Assembly: GCF_900111245.1 (NCBI RefSeq)
Contig: NZ_FOGO01000010.1
Coordinates: 1-64,000 of the forward strand
Direction: 5' to 3'
DNA length: 64,000 bases
DNA from: Streptomyces qinglanensis
Lineage (GTDB): Bacteria; Actinomycetota; Actinomycetes; Streptomycetales; Streptomycetaceae
Shown: positions 33,915 to 42,334 of the stretch, in pieces
Position numbering within the stretch: position 1 is the stretch's first letter
How the letters are laid out: every line of letters begins with the position of its first letter
The notes under the pieces: generated by a model
Databases searched by the model: none
Told to the model about the DNA's origin: nothing
What the model saw: only the letters and a program-made list of their open reading frames with translations
Program-made: the position numbers and the translations under genes

Positions 33915-36191
33915 TCAGTGCCCGGCACTCCCCCGCGGACTCGGACCCGGCGCCGCCTCCGGCTCGCCCTCGGGCTCCAGCCGCGGCAGCAGCCGGTCCA
34001 GCCAGGCGGGGAGCCACCAGGCCCGCTGCCCGAGCAGTGTCATCACCGCCGGTACGAGCAGCAGCCGCACGATCGTGGCGTCGATGAGCACGCTGACGGC
34101 CAGCCCGAGGCCCATCATCTTGACCACGATGTTGTCCGTGAGGATGAACGCGGCGAACACGCTGGCCATGATCAGTGCGGCGCAGGTGATGACCCGGGCG
34201 GTGCGCTCCAGCCCGTGGGCCACGCTCCCTCTGCTGTCCCCGGTGCGCTCCCACGCGGCCCGCACCCGGGAGAGCAGGAAGACCTCGTAGTCCATGCTCA
34301 GCCCGAAGACGATGGCGAACATCATCATCGGCACGTAGCTCTCGATGGGGACCGCGCCCGAGACGCCCAGCGCCGGGCCGCCCCAGCCCCACTGGAAGAC
34401 GGCGACCAGGACACCGTAGGAGGCGCCGATCGACAGCAGGTTGAGGACGGCCGCTTTGACGGCGACGAGGACACCGCGGAACACGATCAGGATGATGACC
34501 AGGGCGAGCGCGACGACCACCCCGATGATGAGCGGGAGCCGGCCGGAGACGAGCTGGACGAAGTCGAGCTGCGCGGCTGTCGTACCGGTCACGTAGGTGT
34601 GCGCGGGATATCCCCGCACGGCCCGGGGCAGCACCTCGTCCTTCAGATCGTCGAACAGCCGGGTGGTGGAGGCGTCCTGCGGTCCGCCGCGGGGCACGAC
34701 GGTGGCGGTCAGGGCGTCGCCGTTCCCGGCGGGCTCCGGCGAGGTGACCCGCGCGGTGCCGGAGGTGCCGTCGAGGGCCTTGCGCACGCTGTCGGAGAGC
34801 GCGGCGCGGTCGCCACCGGGTACCGCGCTCTGGTCCACGACGACGGTCAGCGGGCCGTTCTCCCCCGGCCCGAAGCCCGAGGAGAGGAGGTCGTACGCCT
34901 TCTTGTCGGTGAAGCCGGGCGGGTCCGCACCGTCGTCGATGTGCGACAGCCGCATCGAGAACACCGGGATCGCCAGCACCGCGACGACCAGGATCCCGCC
35001 GAGCAGGAACCACCAGGGCCGCCGCTCGACCCGCTGCGCGTACCGGTGCCAGCCGCCCGCCGCCCGCGCGCCGTCCGCGCCCTCGGGTGCGCTGCCGCCC
35101 TCGGCGACGGGCGTGCGCACGCGGTAGCGGTCGATGCGGCCGCCGACGAGGCCGAGCAGCGCCGGCAGCAGGGTGAGGGCTCCGGCGACCGCCGTGACGA
35201 CCGTGATCCCGGCCGCCAGCCCGAGTTTCCCGATGAACGACACCCGGGAGGCGTACAGCCCGGCGAGGGCGACGACGACCGTGCAGCCCGAGACCACCAC
35301 CGCGTGGCCGCTGGTGGCCACCGCCCGGCCGGCGGCGCGCACCGGGTCGGTCCCGTCCAGCAGGGTCTGCCGGTGCCGGGTGAGCAGGAAGAGCGCGTAG
35401 TCGATCCCGACGCCGATGCCGATCATCGTCGCCAGCGTCGGCGCCACGTCGGCGAAGGCGGCGGCGCGCGCCACCAGGCCCAGGCACCCGAGCCCGACCA
35501 GGACCCCGACCAGCGCGACGACCAGCGGGACCCCGGCGGCGAGGACGCTGCCGAAGCCCACCAGGAGCACCACGACCGCCACGGCGAAGCCGATGCCCTC
35601 GCTGCGCACATCGTCGGCCTGGGGCCGGGCCAGCTCACCGAGCGGACCGCCGTACTGGACCTCGACGCCCGCCTTGCGCAGCGGCTCGACGGCGCTGTCG
35701 ACGCCGTCCAGGTACGAGGAGTCCAGCGTGGTCGGGTTCGTGTCGAAGCGGACGGTCAGATAACCGGTGCGGCCGTTCGAGGAGAGCGCACCGGTGGGCT
35801 TCGACTCCGGGGTGGCGGGGAGCGGGCTCTGCACGGACAGCACGTGCGGCAGCTTCCGGAGCGAGCCGGCCGCGCTGTCGATCGCGTCCGCACTGCTGGT
35901 GAGCGCACGCTCCGTGGAGTGGAGTACGACGTCGGCGGAGACACCGGCCGCGCCCGGGTCGGCCCTGCCCAGCACCTGGAGCCCCTGCTGGGACTGCGCG
36001 CTGGAGACCGTGAAGTCGTCCGAGTAGGTCCCGCCCACGGTGGCCTTCAGCGCCTGCAGTCCGCCCAGGGCGACCAGCCACAGCACCAGGACGAGGACGC
36101 AGTGCCGGGCGCACCACTCGCCCAGCCTGCGCAGTCGGCCCGCGCCTGCGGACTCCGGTGCCGTGCCGCCCTTGCCGCCAGGCGAGACCAT
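33915..36191 (-). CDS. MMPL-family RND-type transporter
   Basis: A 758-residue transporter with the two-fold MMPL plan: one membrane helix, a large extracytoplasmic domain (about residues 50-190), five helices, then the pattern again. ADVAPTLATMIGIGVGIDYALFLLTRHR and the second-repeat FAIVFGLSMDYEVFLLSRVRAAW are diagnostic, with the Asp of each GxxxDY motif in the proton relay. Members export lipids or secondary metabolites. It lies 2.7 kb from the biosynthetic cluster, with two unrelated genes between. ATG at 36191; an in-frame extension to 36296 looks unlike the family. Confidence 0.88.
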   Translation of the reverse strand: MVSPGGKGGTAPESAGAGRLRRLGEWCARHCVLVLVLWLVALGGLQALKATVGGTYSDDFTVSSAQSQQGLQVLGRADPGAAGVSADVVLHSTERALTSSADAIDSAAGSLRKLPHVLSVQSPLPATPESKPTGALSSNGRTGYLTVRFDTNPTTLDSSYLDGVDSAVEPLRKAGVEVQYGGPLGELARPQADDVRSEGIGFAVAVVVLLVGFGSVLAAGVPLVVALVGVLVGLGCLGLVARAAAFADVAPTLATMIGIGVGIDYALFLLTRHRQTLLDGTDPVRAAGRAVATSGHAVVVSGCTVVVALAGLYASRVSFIGKLGLAAGITVVTAVAGALTLLPALLGLVGGRIDRYRVRTPVAEGGSAPEGADGARAAGGWHRYAQRVERRPWWFLLGGILVVAVLAIPVFSMRLSHIDDGADPPGFTDKKAYDLLSSGFGPGENGPLTVVVDQSAVPGGDRAALSDSVRKALDGTSGTARVTSPEPAGNGDALTATVVPRGGPQDASTTRLFDDLKDEVLPRAVRGYPAHTYVTGTTAAQLDFVQLVSGRLPLIIGVVVALALVIILIVFRGVLVAVKAAVLNLLSIGASYGVLVAVFQWGWGGPALGVSGAVPIESYVPMMMFAIVFGLSMDYEVFLLSRVRAAWERTGDSRGSVAHGLERTARVITCAALIMASVFAAFILTDNIVVKMMGLGLAVSVLIDATIVRLLLVPAVMTLLGQRAWWLPAWLDRLLPRLEPEGEPEAAPGPSPRGSAGH

Positions 36192-36365
36192 GTGTGCTCC
36201 CGGTTGGTGCGTCCGCCGCCCGGCGGCGCGGACAGTTCGAGCCTGCTGGTTGCTGGGAACATAGGACGAGCCGGGGGGCGCCCCGCAGTGCGACACGCGA
36301 CGGGGTTCCGGTACGACCGGGCGGGGTGGCTGCCGGGGTGCCGCGGGGTACCGGAGGCGCGGTTG

Positions 36366-37517
36366 TCAGTGCGGTGGTTCTCCGGGCCGGTGGGTGGGCC
36401 CGTGGGCGTCCTCGGTGCCGTGGACCTCGGTGCCGGCGCCGCTCTCGCGCGGAGCCCGGGGACGGTCGTCGATCTGGAGCAGCGTGCCGCTGTCGTCCTC
36501 CCCCAGGTGGTCGACCTGCAGGGTGGTGTGCGTGATGCCCCAGTCCTCGCGCAGTTGCCGCTGGAGGGCACGGCGCACACCGTGGCAGTCCCCGTCGGGG
36601 ACGACCAGGACGTGGGCCGAGAGGGCCGGACGGTTGGAGGTGATCTGCCAGATGTGCAGGTCGTGGACCTCGGCGACCTGGCCGGCCGCCGCCATGCGGT
36701 CGCCGACCGTGTCCGGGTCGATGCCCGCGGGGGCCGCTTCCAGGAAGATCCTGCCGGAGGCGCGGATGAGTCCGCTGCCCGCCCGGAGCATCAGCGCGAC
36801 CACCGCGAGGGAGGCCAGCGCGTCCGCGCGGGCGAACCCGGTGGTCAGGACGATCAGTCCGGCCACCGCGGTGCCGAGGAACGCATAGAGGTCGTTGAGG
36901 AGGTGCTGGAAGGCCCCTTCGACGTTGAGCGAGGCGCGGTTGGCACGCGAGACGCACCATGTCGCGACGACGTTGACCGCGATCCCGGCCAGAGCCGTCA
37001 CCAGGACCCAGCCGCCCTCGACCTCCGGTGGCCGGATCAGCCGGCGGACGGCCTCGTAGCCGAGCCAGACCGCCAGCAGCACCAGCGTGAGGCCGTTGGC
37101 CTGCGCGGAGAGGATCTCGGCGCGTTTCAGGCCGAAGGTGTAGCCGCCGCGTGCGGGCCGGGCGGCCAGCCGCATCGCCACCAGCGCCAGGACCAGGGAG
37201 GCCGCGTCGGTGAGCATGTGCGCCGCGTCGGAGAGCAGCGCCAGCGAACCGGCCGCGAGGCCGACGGCGACCTCGGCGGCCATGAAGGCGACGATCAGCG
37301 TCAGCGCGCCTGCCAGCCAACGGCGATCGGCGTCCGCGCGCACCTCGTGTGCATGCCCGCCGTCCCGGTGTCCGTGGTCCTGTTGTCTGTGATCCTGATG
37401 CCCGTGGTCCCGGTGTCCGGCGTCCCGGTGTCCGGCGTCCCGGCGTCCGGCGTCCCGGCGTCCGTCGCGGTGTCCGCCGCCGGCCCGGTGCGCACCGGAA
37501 GGGTCGTGGTCCTGCAC
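36366..37517 (-). CDS. Cation diffusion facilitator (Zn/Co/Cd efflux) with His-rich N-terminus
   Basis: A 383-residue CDF transporter. Residues about 5-55 form a His/Asp-rich tail built from repeats like DAGHRDAGHRDHGHQDH, likely a cytoplasmic metal-binding loop. Six membrane helices follow; the metal-site HxxxD pairs are visible in LLSDAAHMLTDAAS and GAFQHLLNDLYAF. The C-terminal cytoplasmic domain carries VHDLHIWQITSNRPALSAHV. It would export zinc or a similar ion in exchange for protons. GTG at 37517 with GGAGG at seven bases. Confidence 0.9.
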   Translation of the reverse strand: MQDHDPSGAHRAGGGHRDGRRDAGRRDAGHRDAGHRDHGHQDHRQQDHGHRDGGHAHEVRADADRRWLAGALTLIVAFMAAEVAVGLAAGSLALLSDAAHMLTDAASLVLALVAMRLAARPARGGYTFGLKRAEILSAQANGLTLVLLAVWLGYEAVRRLIRPPEVEGGWVLVTALAGIAVNVVATWCVSRANRASLNVEGAFQHLLNDLYAFLGTAVAGLIVLTTGFARADALASLAVVALMLRAGSGLIRASGRIFLEAAPAGIDPDTVGDRMAAAGQVAEVHDLHIWQITSNRPALSAHVLVVPDGDCHGVRRALQRQLREDWGITHTTLQVDHLGEDDSGTLLQIDDRPRAPRESGAGTEVHGTEDAHGPTHRPGEPPH

Positions 37518-37670
37518 GCGCGTGCCTCCAGAGCGGTCGCCGAGGTGCGGAGCCGCGGAGGCGCGCGGGCCGGGCGGTCCGCGGCTCCGGGCACAGGCTG
37601 CCGCGCCCACCTACCAGTATCAGCACCGGCCGCCGCCGTCCGGTATTTCCGCTCCGCCGGGCCGCCCCCT

Positions 37671-37716
37671 GTTCCGGGGTGCGCCGGTCCGGGGGCGGCC
37701 CGGCGCACCCCGGAAC
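37671..37716 (-). terminator. Perfect 17-bp-stem hairpin after the potassium channel gene
   Basis: Arms 37671-37687 and 37700-37716 are exactly complementary over 17 bases, with a 12-base loop. It starts 9 bases beyond the channel gene stop (37725) on the minus strand. Confidence 0.8.
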
Positions 37717-37724
37717 GGCCGCGG

Positions 37725-38576
37725 TCAGCCGGTCCGCGGCGCCCCCGGCCCGTCCTCCGCCGGGGAGGGGTCCGGCCCGGCGGGCTGCCGCCCCACCGAG
37801 GTGAGCAGGGCCCGCTGCTCCTCGAGCTGGCGCTGCTGGGCGCGGATCACCTCGGTCAGCTCGTGGATCTCCTGGCGGGTCGCGGTCCGCTCCTCCGTAC
37901 CGGCCGACGAGACGCGTTCGATGAACCAGGAGGCGAGCGAGGCGGAGACCACACCGAGCACCGCGATCCCGGCGATCATCAGCAGTACTGCCACCACCCG
38001 GCCGGTCATCGTGACCGGGTAGTAGTCCCCGTAGCCGACCGTGGTCACGGTGGCGAAGGCCCACCAGACCGCGTCGGGGAAGCTGTCGATGGTGGCCCCT
38101 TCGACACCGCGTTCGGCATCCAGCACGGCCAGCGCCCCGCAGAACATCAGCAGCCCGGTGGCTCCGACGGCATAGGTGGTGACCTGGCCGCGCAGGGAGA
38201 CGGCGGCCCGGCGGTTGAGCACACTCATCACGGTCAGCAGCCGCAGCATCCGCAGCGGCCGGAAGAACGGCAGGACCACCGTCGCCAGCGTGAAGAGGTT
38301 GCGCTTGAAGTAGACCCAGCGGTCCACGGCCCGCATCAGCCGGACCACGTAGTCGAGGGCGAAGAGGCCCCAGGTGATCCAGCTCGCCCAGGTGCAGGCG
38401 GTCCGCCACCGAGGGCTCAGGTCCGGCTGCAGGATCGGCCACGCGTACGCCGCGAGGAAGACCAGCACCACGCCCATCAGCAGCACGTCGACCACCGGCA
38501 GCGGCTCCGGGGGCTCCGCCGAAGCCTTGGTGGCCGGGAATGCTGTCGGCTCCGAGGTGTCCGTGCGCTCGTTCAT
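37725..38576 (-). CDS. Voltage-gated-like potassium channel
   Basis: A 283-residue channel with six predicted membrane helices. An S4-like positively charged segment (FRPLRMLRLLTVMSVLNRR, about residues 107-125) is present. The pore loop carries the selectivity filter TVGYGD and S6 follows. The C-terminus has a heptad-like helix (EIHELTEVIRAQQRQLEEQR) that could tetramerise the channel. ATG at 38576 used; a GTG directly before it (38579) is equally possible. It is the last gene before the biosynthetic cluster. Confidence 0.88.
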   Translation of the reverse strand: MNERTDTSEPTAFPATKASAEPPEPLPVVDVLLMGVVLVFLAAYAWPILQPDLSPRWRTACTWASWITWGLFALDYVVRLMRAVDRWVYFKRNLFTLATVVLPFFRPLRMLRLLTVMSVLNRRAAVSLRGQVTTYAVGATGLLMFCGALAVLDAERGVEGATIDSFPDAVWWAFATVTTVGYGDYYPVTMTGRVVAVLLMIAGIAVLGVVSASLASWFIERVSSAGTEERTATRQEIHELTEVIRAQQRQLEEQRALLTSVGRQPAGPDPSPAEDGPGAPRTG

Positions 38577-38929
38577 CACGCGCGCACGATACCCACGGCC
38601 GCTCCGCGGCCGACGGGTGGTGCCCGGCCGCCCCGGGGCCGCGGCCCGGCCCCGGATCCCCCGGCCCCCGTCGGCCTTCCCCCGGCATCGGCCGGCGCGC
38701 CACTGCCCAGGACGAGGGGCCCGGGTGGGGGTCCGGCTCCCGGTCCTCGACGCCCGGGGCCCAGTGCCGGTGCCCGGTGCCCGGTGCCCGTGCCCGGGGC
38801 CCGGGGCCCGGACCCCTGGAGCCGGACGCCGCGTGCCGGGACGGGAACGGCGCCGGGGGGCAGGAGGGGCGGCGCTGAGTCTTGGTGCTGCACGGCGTGT
38901 TGAGGGGCGAGGGAGGCTACGTTGAGGGC
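38577..38929. other. Gene-free, repeat-rich stretch at the left edge of the biosynthetic cluster
   Basis: No gene is convincing here. It contains the promoter region of the divergent channel and O-methyltransferase genes. A run of near-tandem 7-bp units (GCCCGGT, GCCCGGG) lies at about 38765-38812. A hairpin or slippage site is possible. No clear promoter motif could be named. Confidence 0.5.
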
Positions 38930-39598
38930 ATGGCCACTCAGATAGCTGCCACCGAGGAACTGCTCGCCTACATCGAGTCCGTCTCTCGCCCCGAGGACGA
39001 GGTACTGGGCGCGCTGCGCGAGTTGACCGCCGAACTGCCCGGGGGAACCGCGATGCAGGTGCCGGCCGCGGAGGCGCGGTTCCTGTCGCTGCTGATCCGG
39101 TTGACCGGTGCGTCGACCGTGCTGGAGATCGGCACCTTCACCGGATACAGCACGCTGTGCATGGCGCGGGCCCTTCCGGAGGGGGGCAGGCTGACCACGT
39201 GCGAGGTCAACAGAAAATGGACGGACATCGCCGCCGGGTTCTGGGAACGCGCGGGGGTGGCCGACCGGATCGACCTCCGGCTCGGCGACGCACACGAGAC
39301 GCTGGCCGGGCTGCGGAAGGAGGGGGGCAGCGGAAGTGTCGACCTCGTCTTCGTCGACGCCGACAAGAAGAGCTACCCCGCCTACTACGAGGCGTCCCTC
39401 GAACTGGTGCGGCCGGGCGGACTGCTGGTGCTCGACAACACTCTCTTCTTCGGCCGGGTCGTCGACCCGGCCGCCGACGACCCCGACACGGTCGCCATCC
39501 GCGAGGTGAACGAGCTCCTCCGCTCCGACGACCGGGTGGAGCCCGTCGTGCTGCCCGTCGCCGACGGGATCACTCTGGCCCGGAAGAAGGACGCCTGA
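38930..39598 (+). CDS. O-methyltransferase, FkbG-like (methoxymalonyl-ACP pathway)
   Basis: A 222-residue class I SAM methyltransferase of the caffeoyl-CoA/catechol OMT type. Motif I is VLEIGTFTGYST, the acidic metal-binding residues lie in DLVFVDADKKSYPAYYE, and GGLLVLDNTLFFGRV follows. In FK520-type pathways FkbG methylates the 2-hydroxyl of hydroxymalonyl-ACP; the four other pathway genes lie just downstream on the other strand. ATG at 38930. It is the only cluster gene in the window on the plus strand. A general OMT role cannot be excluded, but context favours FkbG. Confidence 0.82.
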   Translation: MATQIAATEELLAYIESVSRPEDEVLGALRELTAELPGGTAMQVPAAEARFLSLLIRLTGASTVLEIGTFTGYSTLCMARALPEGGRLTTCEVNRKWTDIAAGFWERAGVADRIDLRLGDAHETLAGLRKEGGSGSVDLVFVDADKKSYPAYYEASLELVRPGGLLVLDNTLFFGRVVDPAADDPDTVAIREVNELLRSDDRVEPVVLPVADGITLARKKDA

Positions 39599-39599
39599 C

Positions 39600-39636
39600 G
39601 CTCGCACCGGCGCCCGGGCCGGGCGCCGGTGCGAGC
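39600..39636. terminator. Hairpin terminator after the FkbG-like gene
   Basis: GCTCGCACCGGCGCCC (from 39600) pairs with GGGCGCCGGTGCGAGC (to 39636) in a perfect 16-base stem. It starts 1 base past the stop of the O-methyltransferase gene. Confidence 0.8.
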
Positions 39637-39686
39637 CGGGCTTCCCCGGCAGCGGATCGCGGCCGGAGGAGCCCGGCCCGGGAGTG

Positions 39687-39718
39687 CCCGCCCCGGCCGG
39701 GACTCCGGCCGGGGCGGG
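39687..39718. terminator. Perfect 14-bp-stem hairpin at the end of the minus-strand cluster operon
   Basis: Arms 39687-39700 and 39705-39718 pair over 14 bases with loop GACT. It lies 13 bases beyond the fkbH stop (39732), so it probably ends the long minus-strand biosynthetic transcript. With the neighbouring 16-bp hairpin it insulates the two converging transcripts. Confidence 0.78.
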
Positions 39719-39731
39719 CCCCGGTGCCGGG

Positions 39732-40832
39732 TCAGTCCGCTGCGTGCTCCTGCAGGACGGGGGCGGCCAGCTCCGGTGCGGTCAGCCGCATGGTGCCCGG
39801 CGGGTCGCGGTGTTCGGCCACCAGGTGGAGCCGCTGCACACCCTCGGCCCCGGCGGCGGGCAGCGAGCCGCGGCAGTCGCACTCCTGGTCGTCGAAGCCG
39901 GCGAACCGGTAGGCGACCTCCATCATGCGGTTGCGGTCGGTGCGCCGGAAGTCGGCCAGCAGGTGGACCCCCGCGGTGGCCGCCTCGGTCGCCAGCCAGT
40001 TGAGCACCGCCGTACCGACGCCGAAGGAGACCACCCGGCAGGAGGTGGCCAGCAGCTTCAGATGCCAGGCCGCCGGGTGCCGCTCCAGCAGCAGGACACC
40101 GATCGCGCCGTGGGTGCCGAACCGGTCGGCGAGGGTGGCGACGAGCACCTCGTGGCCGTCGTCGGCGAGGAGCCCGCGCAGCGCCTCGTCGGAGTAGTGC
40201 ACGCCCGTGGCGTTCATCTGGCTGGTGCGCAGGGTCAGTTCCTCCACCCTGCTGAGTTCGACCGGCGTCGCGCGGAAGATCCGCAGATCCAGCTCGAGGG
40301 TGCGCAGGAACTCCTCGTCGGGGCCGGTGAACTCGGCGCGTTCGGCGTCCCGGCGGAAGTTCGCCCGGTACATCGCACGCCGCTTGCCGGAGTCGACCGT
40401 CCTGGTGGCCGGGGTGAACTCGGGCAGCGAGAGGAGGTCAGCGGCCCGCTCGGCCGGGTAGCAGCGGACCTCGGGCAGGTGGAACTCCACCTCGGCGCGT
40501 TCGGCGGGCTGGTCGTCGATGAAGGCGAGGGTGCGCGGGGCGAAGTTGAGCTGGTCGGCGATCGAGCGCACCGATTCCGACTTCGGCCCCCAGCCGATGG
40601 AGGCGAGCACGAAGTACTCGGCGATCCCCAGTTCCTCCAGCCTGGCCCAGGCGGGTTCGTGGTCGTTCTTGCTGGCAACCGCCTGCAGGATGCCGCGCGC
40701 GTCCAGTTCGACGACGACCGCGCGGATCTCCTCGGCGAGCCGCACCTCGGCGTCCTCGGACAGGGTGCCCTGCCACAGCGTGTTGTCCAGATCCCAGACC
40801 AGGCACTTCACCGTGGTCGTGTGTTCGCTCAC
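39732..40832 (-). CDS. fkbH: FkbH-like glyceryl-ACP synthase (HAD family)
   Basis: A 366-residue protein. The HAD motif is WDLDNTLWQG at the N-terminus; ASKNDHEPA and FIDDQPAERAEVE follow, all typical of FkbH. The C-terminal half is acetyltransferase-like (RTSQMNATGVHYS). It moves a three-carbon unit from 1,3-bisphosphoglycerate to the carrier protein and removes phosphate, the first step towards methoxymalonyl-ACP. GTG at 40832. Followed upstream by fkbI, fkbJ and fkbK on the same strand. Confidence 0.93.
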   Translation of the reverse strand: MSEHTTTVKCLVWDLDNTLWQGTLSEDAEVRLAEEIRAVVVELDARGILQAVASKNDHEPAWARLEELGIAEYFVLASIGWGPKSESVRSIADQLNFAPRTLAFIDDQPAERAEVEFHLPEVRCYPAERAADLLSLPEFTPATRTVDSGKRRAMYRANFRRDAERAEFTGPDEEFLRTLELDLRIFRATPVELSRVEELTLRTSQMNATGVHYSDEALRGLLADDGHEVLVATLADRFGTHGAIGVLLLERHPAAWHLKLLATSCRVVSFGVGTAVLNWLATEAATAGVHLLADFRRTDRNRMMEVAYRFAGFDDQECDCRGSLPAAGAEGVQRLHLVAEHRDPPGTMRLTAPELAAPVLQEHAAD

Positions 40833-40872
40833 CGTCCGGTGTCCTCTCGGGTGGTTACGGGAGCAGGGCTCC

Positions 40873-42036
40873 TCAGGTGTAGACGCTCAACGCGTGTTCG
40901 GCCAGCAGCAGTTCGCAGATCTCGCTGCTGCCCTCGATGATCTCCATCAGCTTGGCGTCCCGGTAGGCACGTGCGACCGGATGGCCGTCCCGGGCGCCCG
41001 CCGAGGCCAGTACCTGGACCGCGGTCGCGGCCCCCGCCGCCGCCTGCCGGGAGCTCACGTACTTCGCGAGCACCGTGGCCGACACCATCTCCGGGGACCG
41101 GGTGTCCCAGCAGTGGCTGGCGTGCGCGCACGCCCGGGTCGCCGTCTGCTCGGCTGCCAGCAGTTCGGCCACATGCCGGGCGACGAGCTGGTGCCCGGCC
41201 AGCGGCTTCCCGAACTGCTGCCGGGTGCGGGCGTGCCGGCCGACCGCGGCCAGGCAGCCGCGCAGGATGCCGACGCAGCCCCAGGCGACGGACATCCGGC
41301 CGTAGGAGAGCGCGGTGCCGACCAGCAGATCGGTGGACTGCCCGGCGCCGCCCAGCACGTCGCCCGCGGGCACCCGCACCCCGTCCAGCCGGAGGTGCGC
41401 GTGCCCCGCGGCCCGGCAGCCCATCGGCTCGGGCACCCGTTCCACCGTGACGCCCGGTGCCGTCGCGGGCACCACGACCGCGGCGGCGCCGTCGCCGTAC
41501 CGGCCGAAGACCACGAGCAGGTCCGCGTAGCAGGCAGCGGTGATCCAGACCTTCTCGCCGGTCACCACCACGCTGTCGCCGTCCGGTTCGATGCGGGTGG
41601 CCATGGCGGACAGGTCGCTGCCCGCCTCCGGTTCGCTGAAGGCGACGGCGGCCTGCGCGCCGCCCGCCAGCCGGGGCAGCAGCGCGGCGCGCTGCTGCCG
41701 TTCGCCGAGCCGCTGGACGGTCCAGGCGGCCATCCCCTGCGAGGTCATCAGACTGCGCAGGGAGCTGCACCGGCTGCCGACGAACGCGGTCAGCTCGCCG
41801 TTGTCGGCACTGCTCAGCCCGGGGCCCCCGTAGCGCCGGGGGATCTGCGCGGCCATCAGCCCCTGCGCGCCGGCCGTGCGGACGGTCTCCTCGGGGATGC
41901 GTCCCGCCCGGTCCCAGGCGTCGGCCGCAGAGTCGTCGACCAGTTCGGCGGCGACGGCCCGGAGCCGGTCGGGTCCGGCGGCCGGGTCGGCCGCCGGGCC
42001 GGCCGCCGGACCGGCCACGGCCGTTCCGTCAGCCAC
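40873..42036 (-). CDS. fkbI: FkbI-like acyl-ACP dehydrogenase
   Basis: A 387-residue flavoprotein of the acyl-CoA dehydrogenase family. VAFSEPEAGSDLSAMATR and VVVTGEKVWIT bind FAD and substrate; the catalytic Glu lies in MEIIEGSSEI near the C-terminus. In the methoxymalonyl pathway it works on the carrier-bound hydroxyacyl unit with FkbK. GTG at 42036, overlapping the fkbJ stop by eight bases. An Ala/Pro/Gly-rich N-terminal tail of about 20 residues is unusual. Confidence 0.92.
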   Translation of the reverse strand: MADGTAVAGPAAGPAADPAAGPDRLRAVAAELVDDSAADAWDRAGRIPEETVRTAGAQGLMAAQIPRRYGGPGLSSADNGELTAFVGSRCSSLRSLMTSQGMAAWTVQRLGERQQRAALLPRLAGGAQAAVAFSEPEAGSDLSAMATRIEPDGDSVVVTGEKVWITAACYADLLVVFGRYGDGAAAVVVPATAPGVTVERVPEPMGCRAAGHAHLRLDGVRVPAGDVLGGAGQSTDLLVGTALSYGRMSVAWGCVGILRGCLAAVGRHARTRQQFGKPLAGHQLVARHVAELLAAEQTATRACAHASHCWDTRSPEMVSATVLAKYVSSRQAAAGAATAVQVLASAGARDGHPVARAYRDAKLMEIIEGSSEICELLLAEHALSVYT

Positions 42037-42334
42037 GACCGGCTCCGTCCCCGGCGTCCCCGGCCTCGGCGGCGTCCTCGGCGCGCAGCCGCTGGACGAG
42101 CGCGGTCATGGCCGTCACCGTGCGCATGTTGTCCAGCCGCAGGTCGCTGCCCGCGATCTCGACGTCGAACGCCTCTTCCAGGAAGACCACGAGTTCCATG
42201 GCGAACAGCGAGTTGACCCCGCCGGAGGCGAACACGTCGGTGTCCACCGCGAAGGAGGTCTTGGTGCGCTCCTCCAGGAACCGGGAGATCCGCTCGGCGA
42301 TGACGTCGGCGGTCGGCTCGGGCGTGGTGGTCAT
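42029..42334 (-). CDS. fkbJ: FkbJ-like acyl carrier protein
   Basis: A 101-residue carrier protein. The phosphopantetheine serine is in FASGGVNSLFAMELV, where GVNS replaces the common GxDS. It carries the glyceryl, then hydroxymalonyl and finally methoxymalonyl unit. The C-terminus is Ala/Gly/Asp-rich. ATG at 42334 overlaps the fkbK stop by four bases (ATGA). A longer open frame upstream is not family-like. Confidence 0.92.
   Translation of the reverse strand: MTTTPEPTADVIAERISRFLEERTKTSFAVDTDVFASGGVNSLFAMELVVFLEEAFDVEIAGSDLRLDNMRTVTAMTALVQRLRAEDAAEAGDAGDGAGRG

Noticed and set aside
35635..38703. A 1022-codon open frame on the minus strand across CDF and channel genes
   Set aside because: It is an out-of-frame reading of those genes; the in-frame proteins have clear membrane and metal-site motifs.
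33918..38903. A 1661-codon open frame on the plus strand
   Set aside because: It runs antisense through the MMPL, CDF and channel genes, has no recognisable domain, and is low-complexity in Arg/Pro/Gly. It is a by-product of the high GC content.
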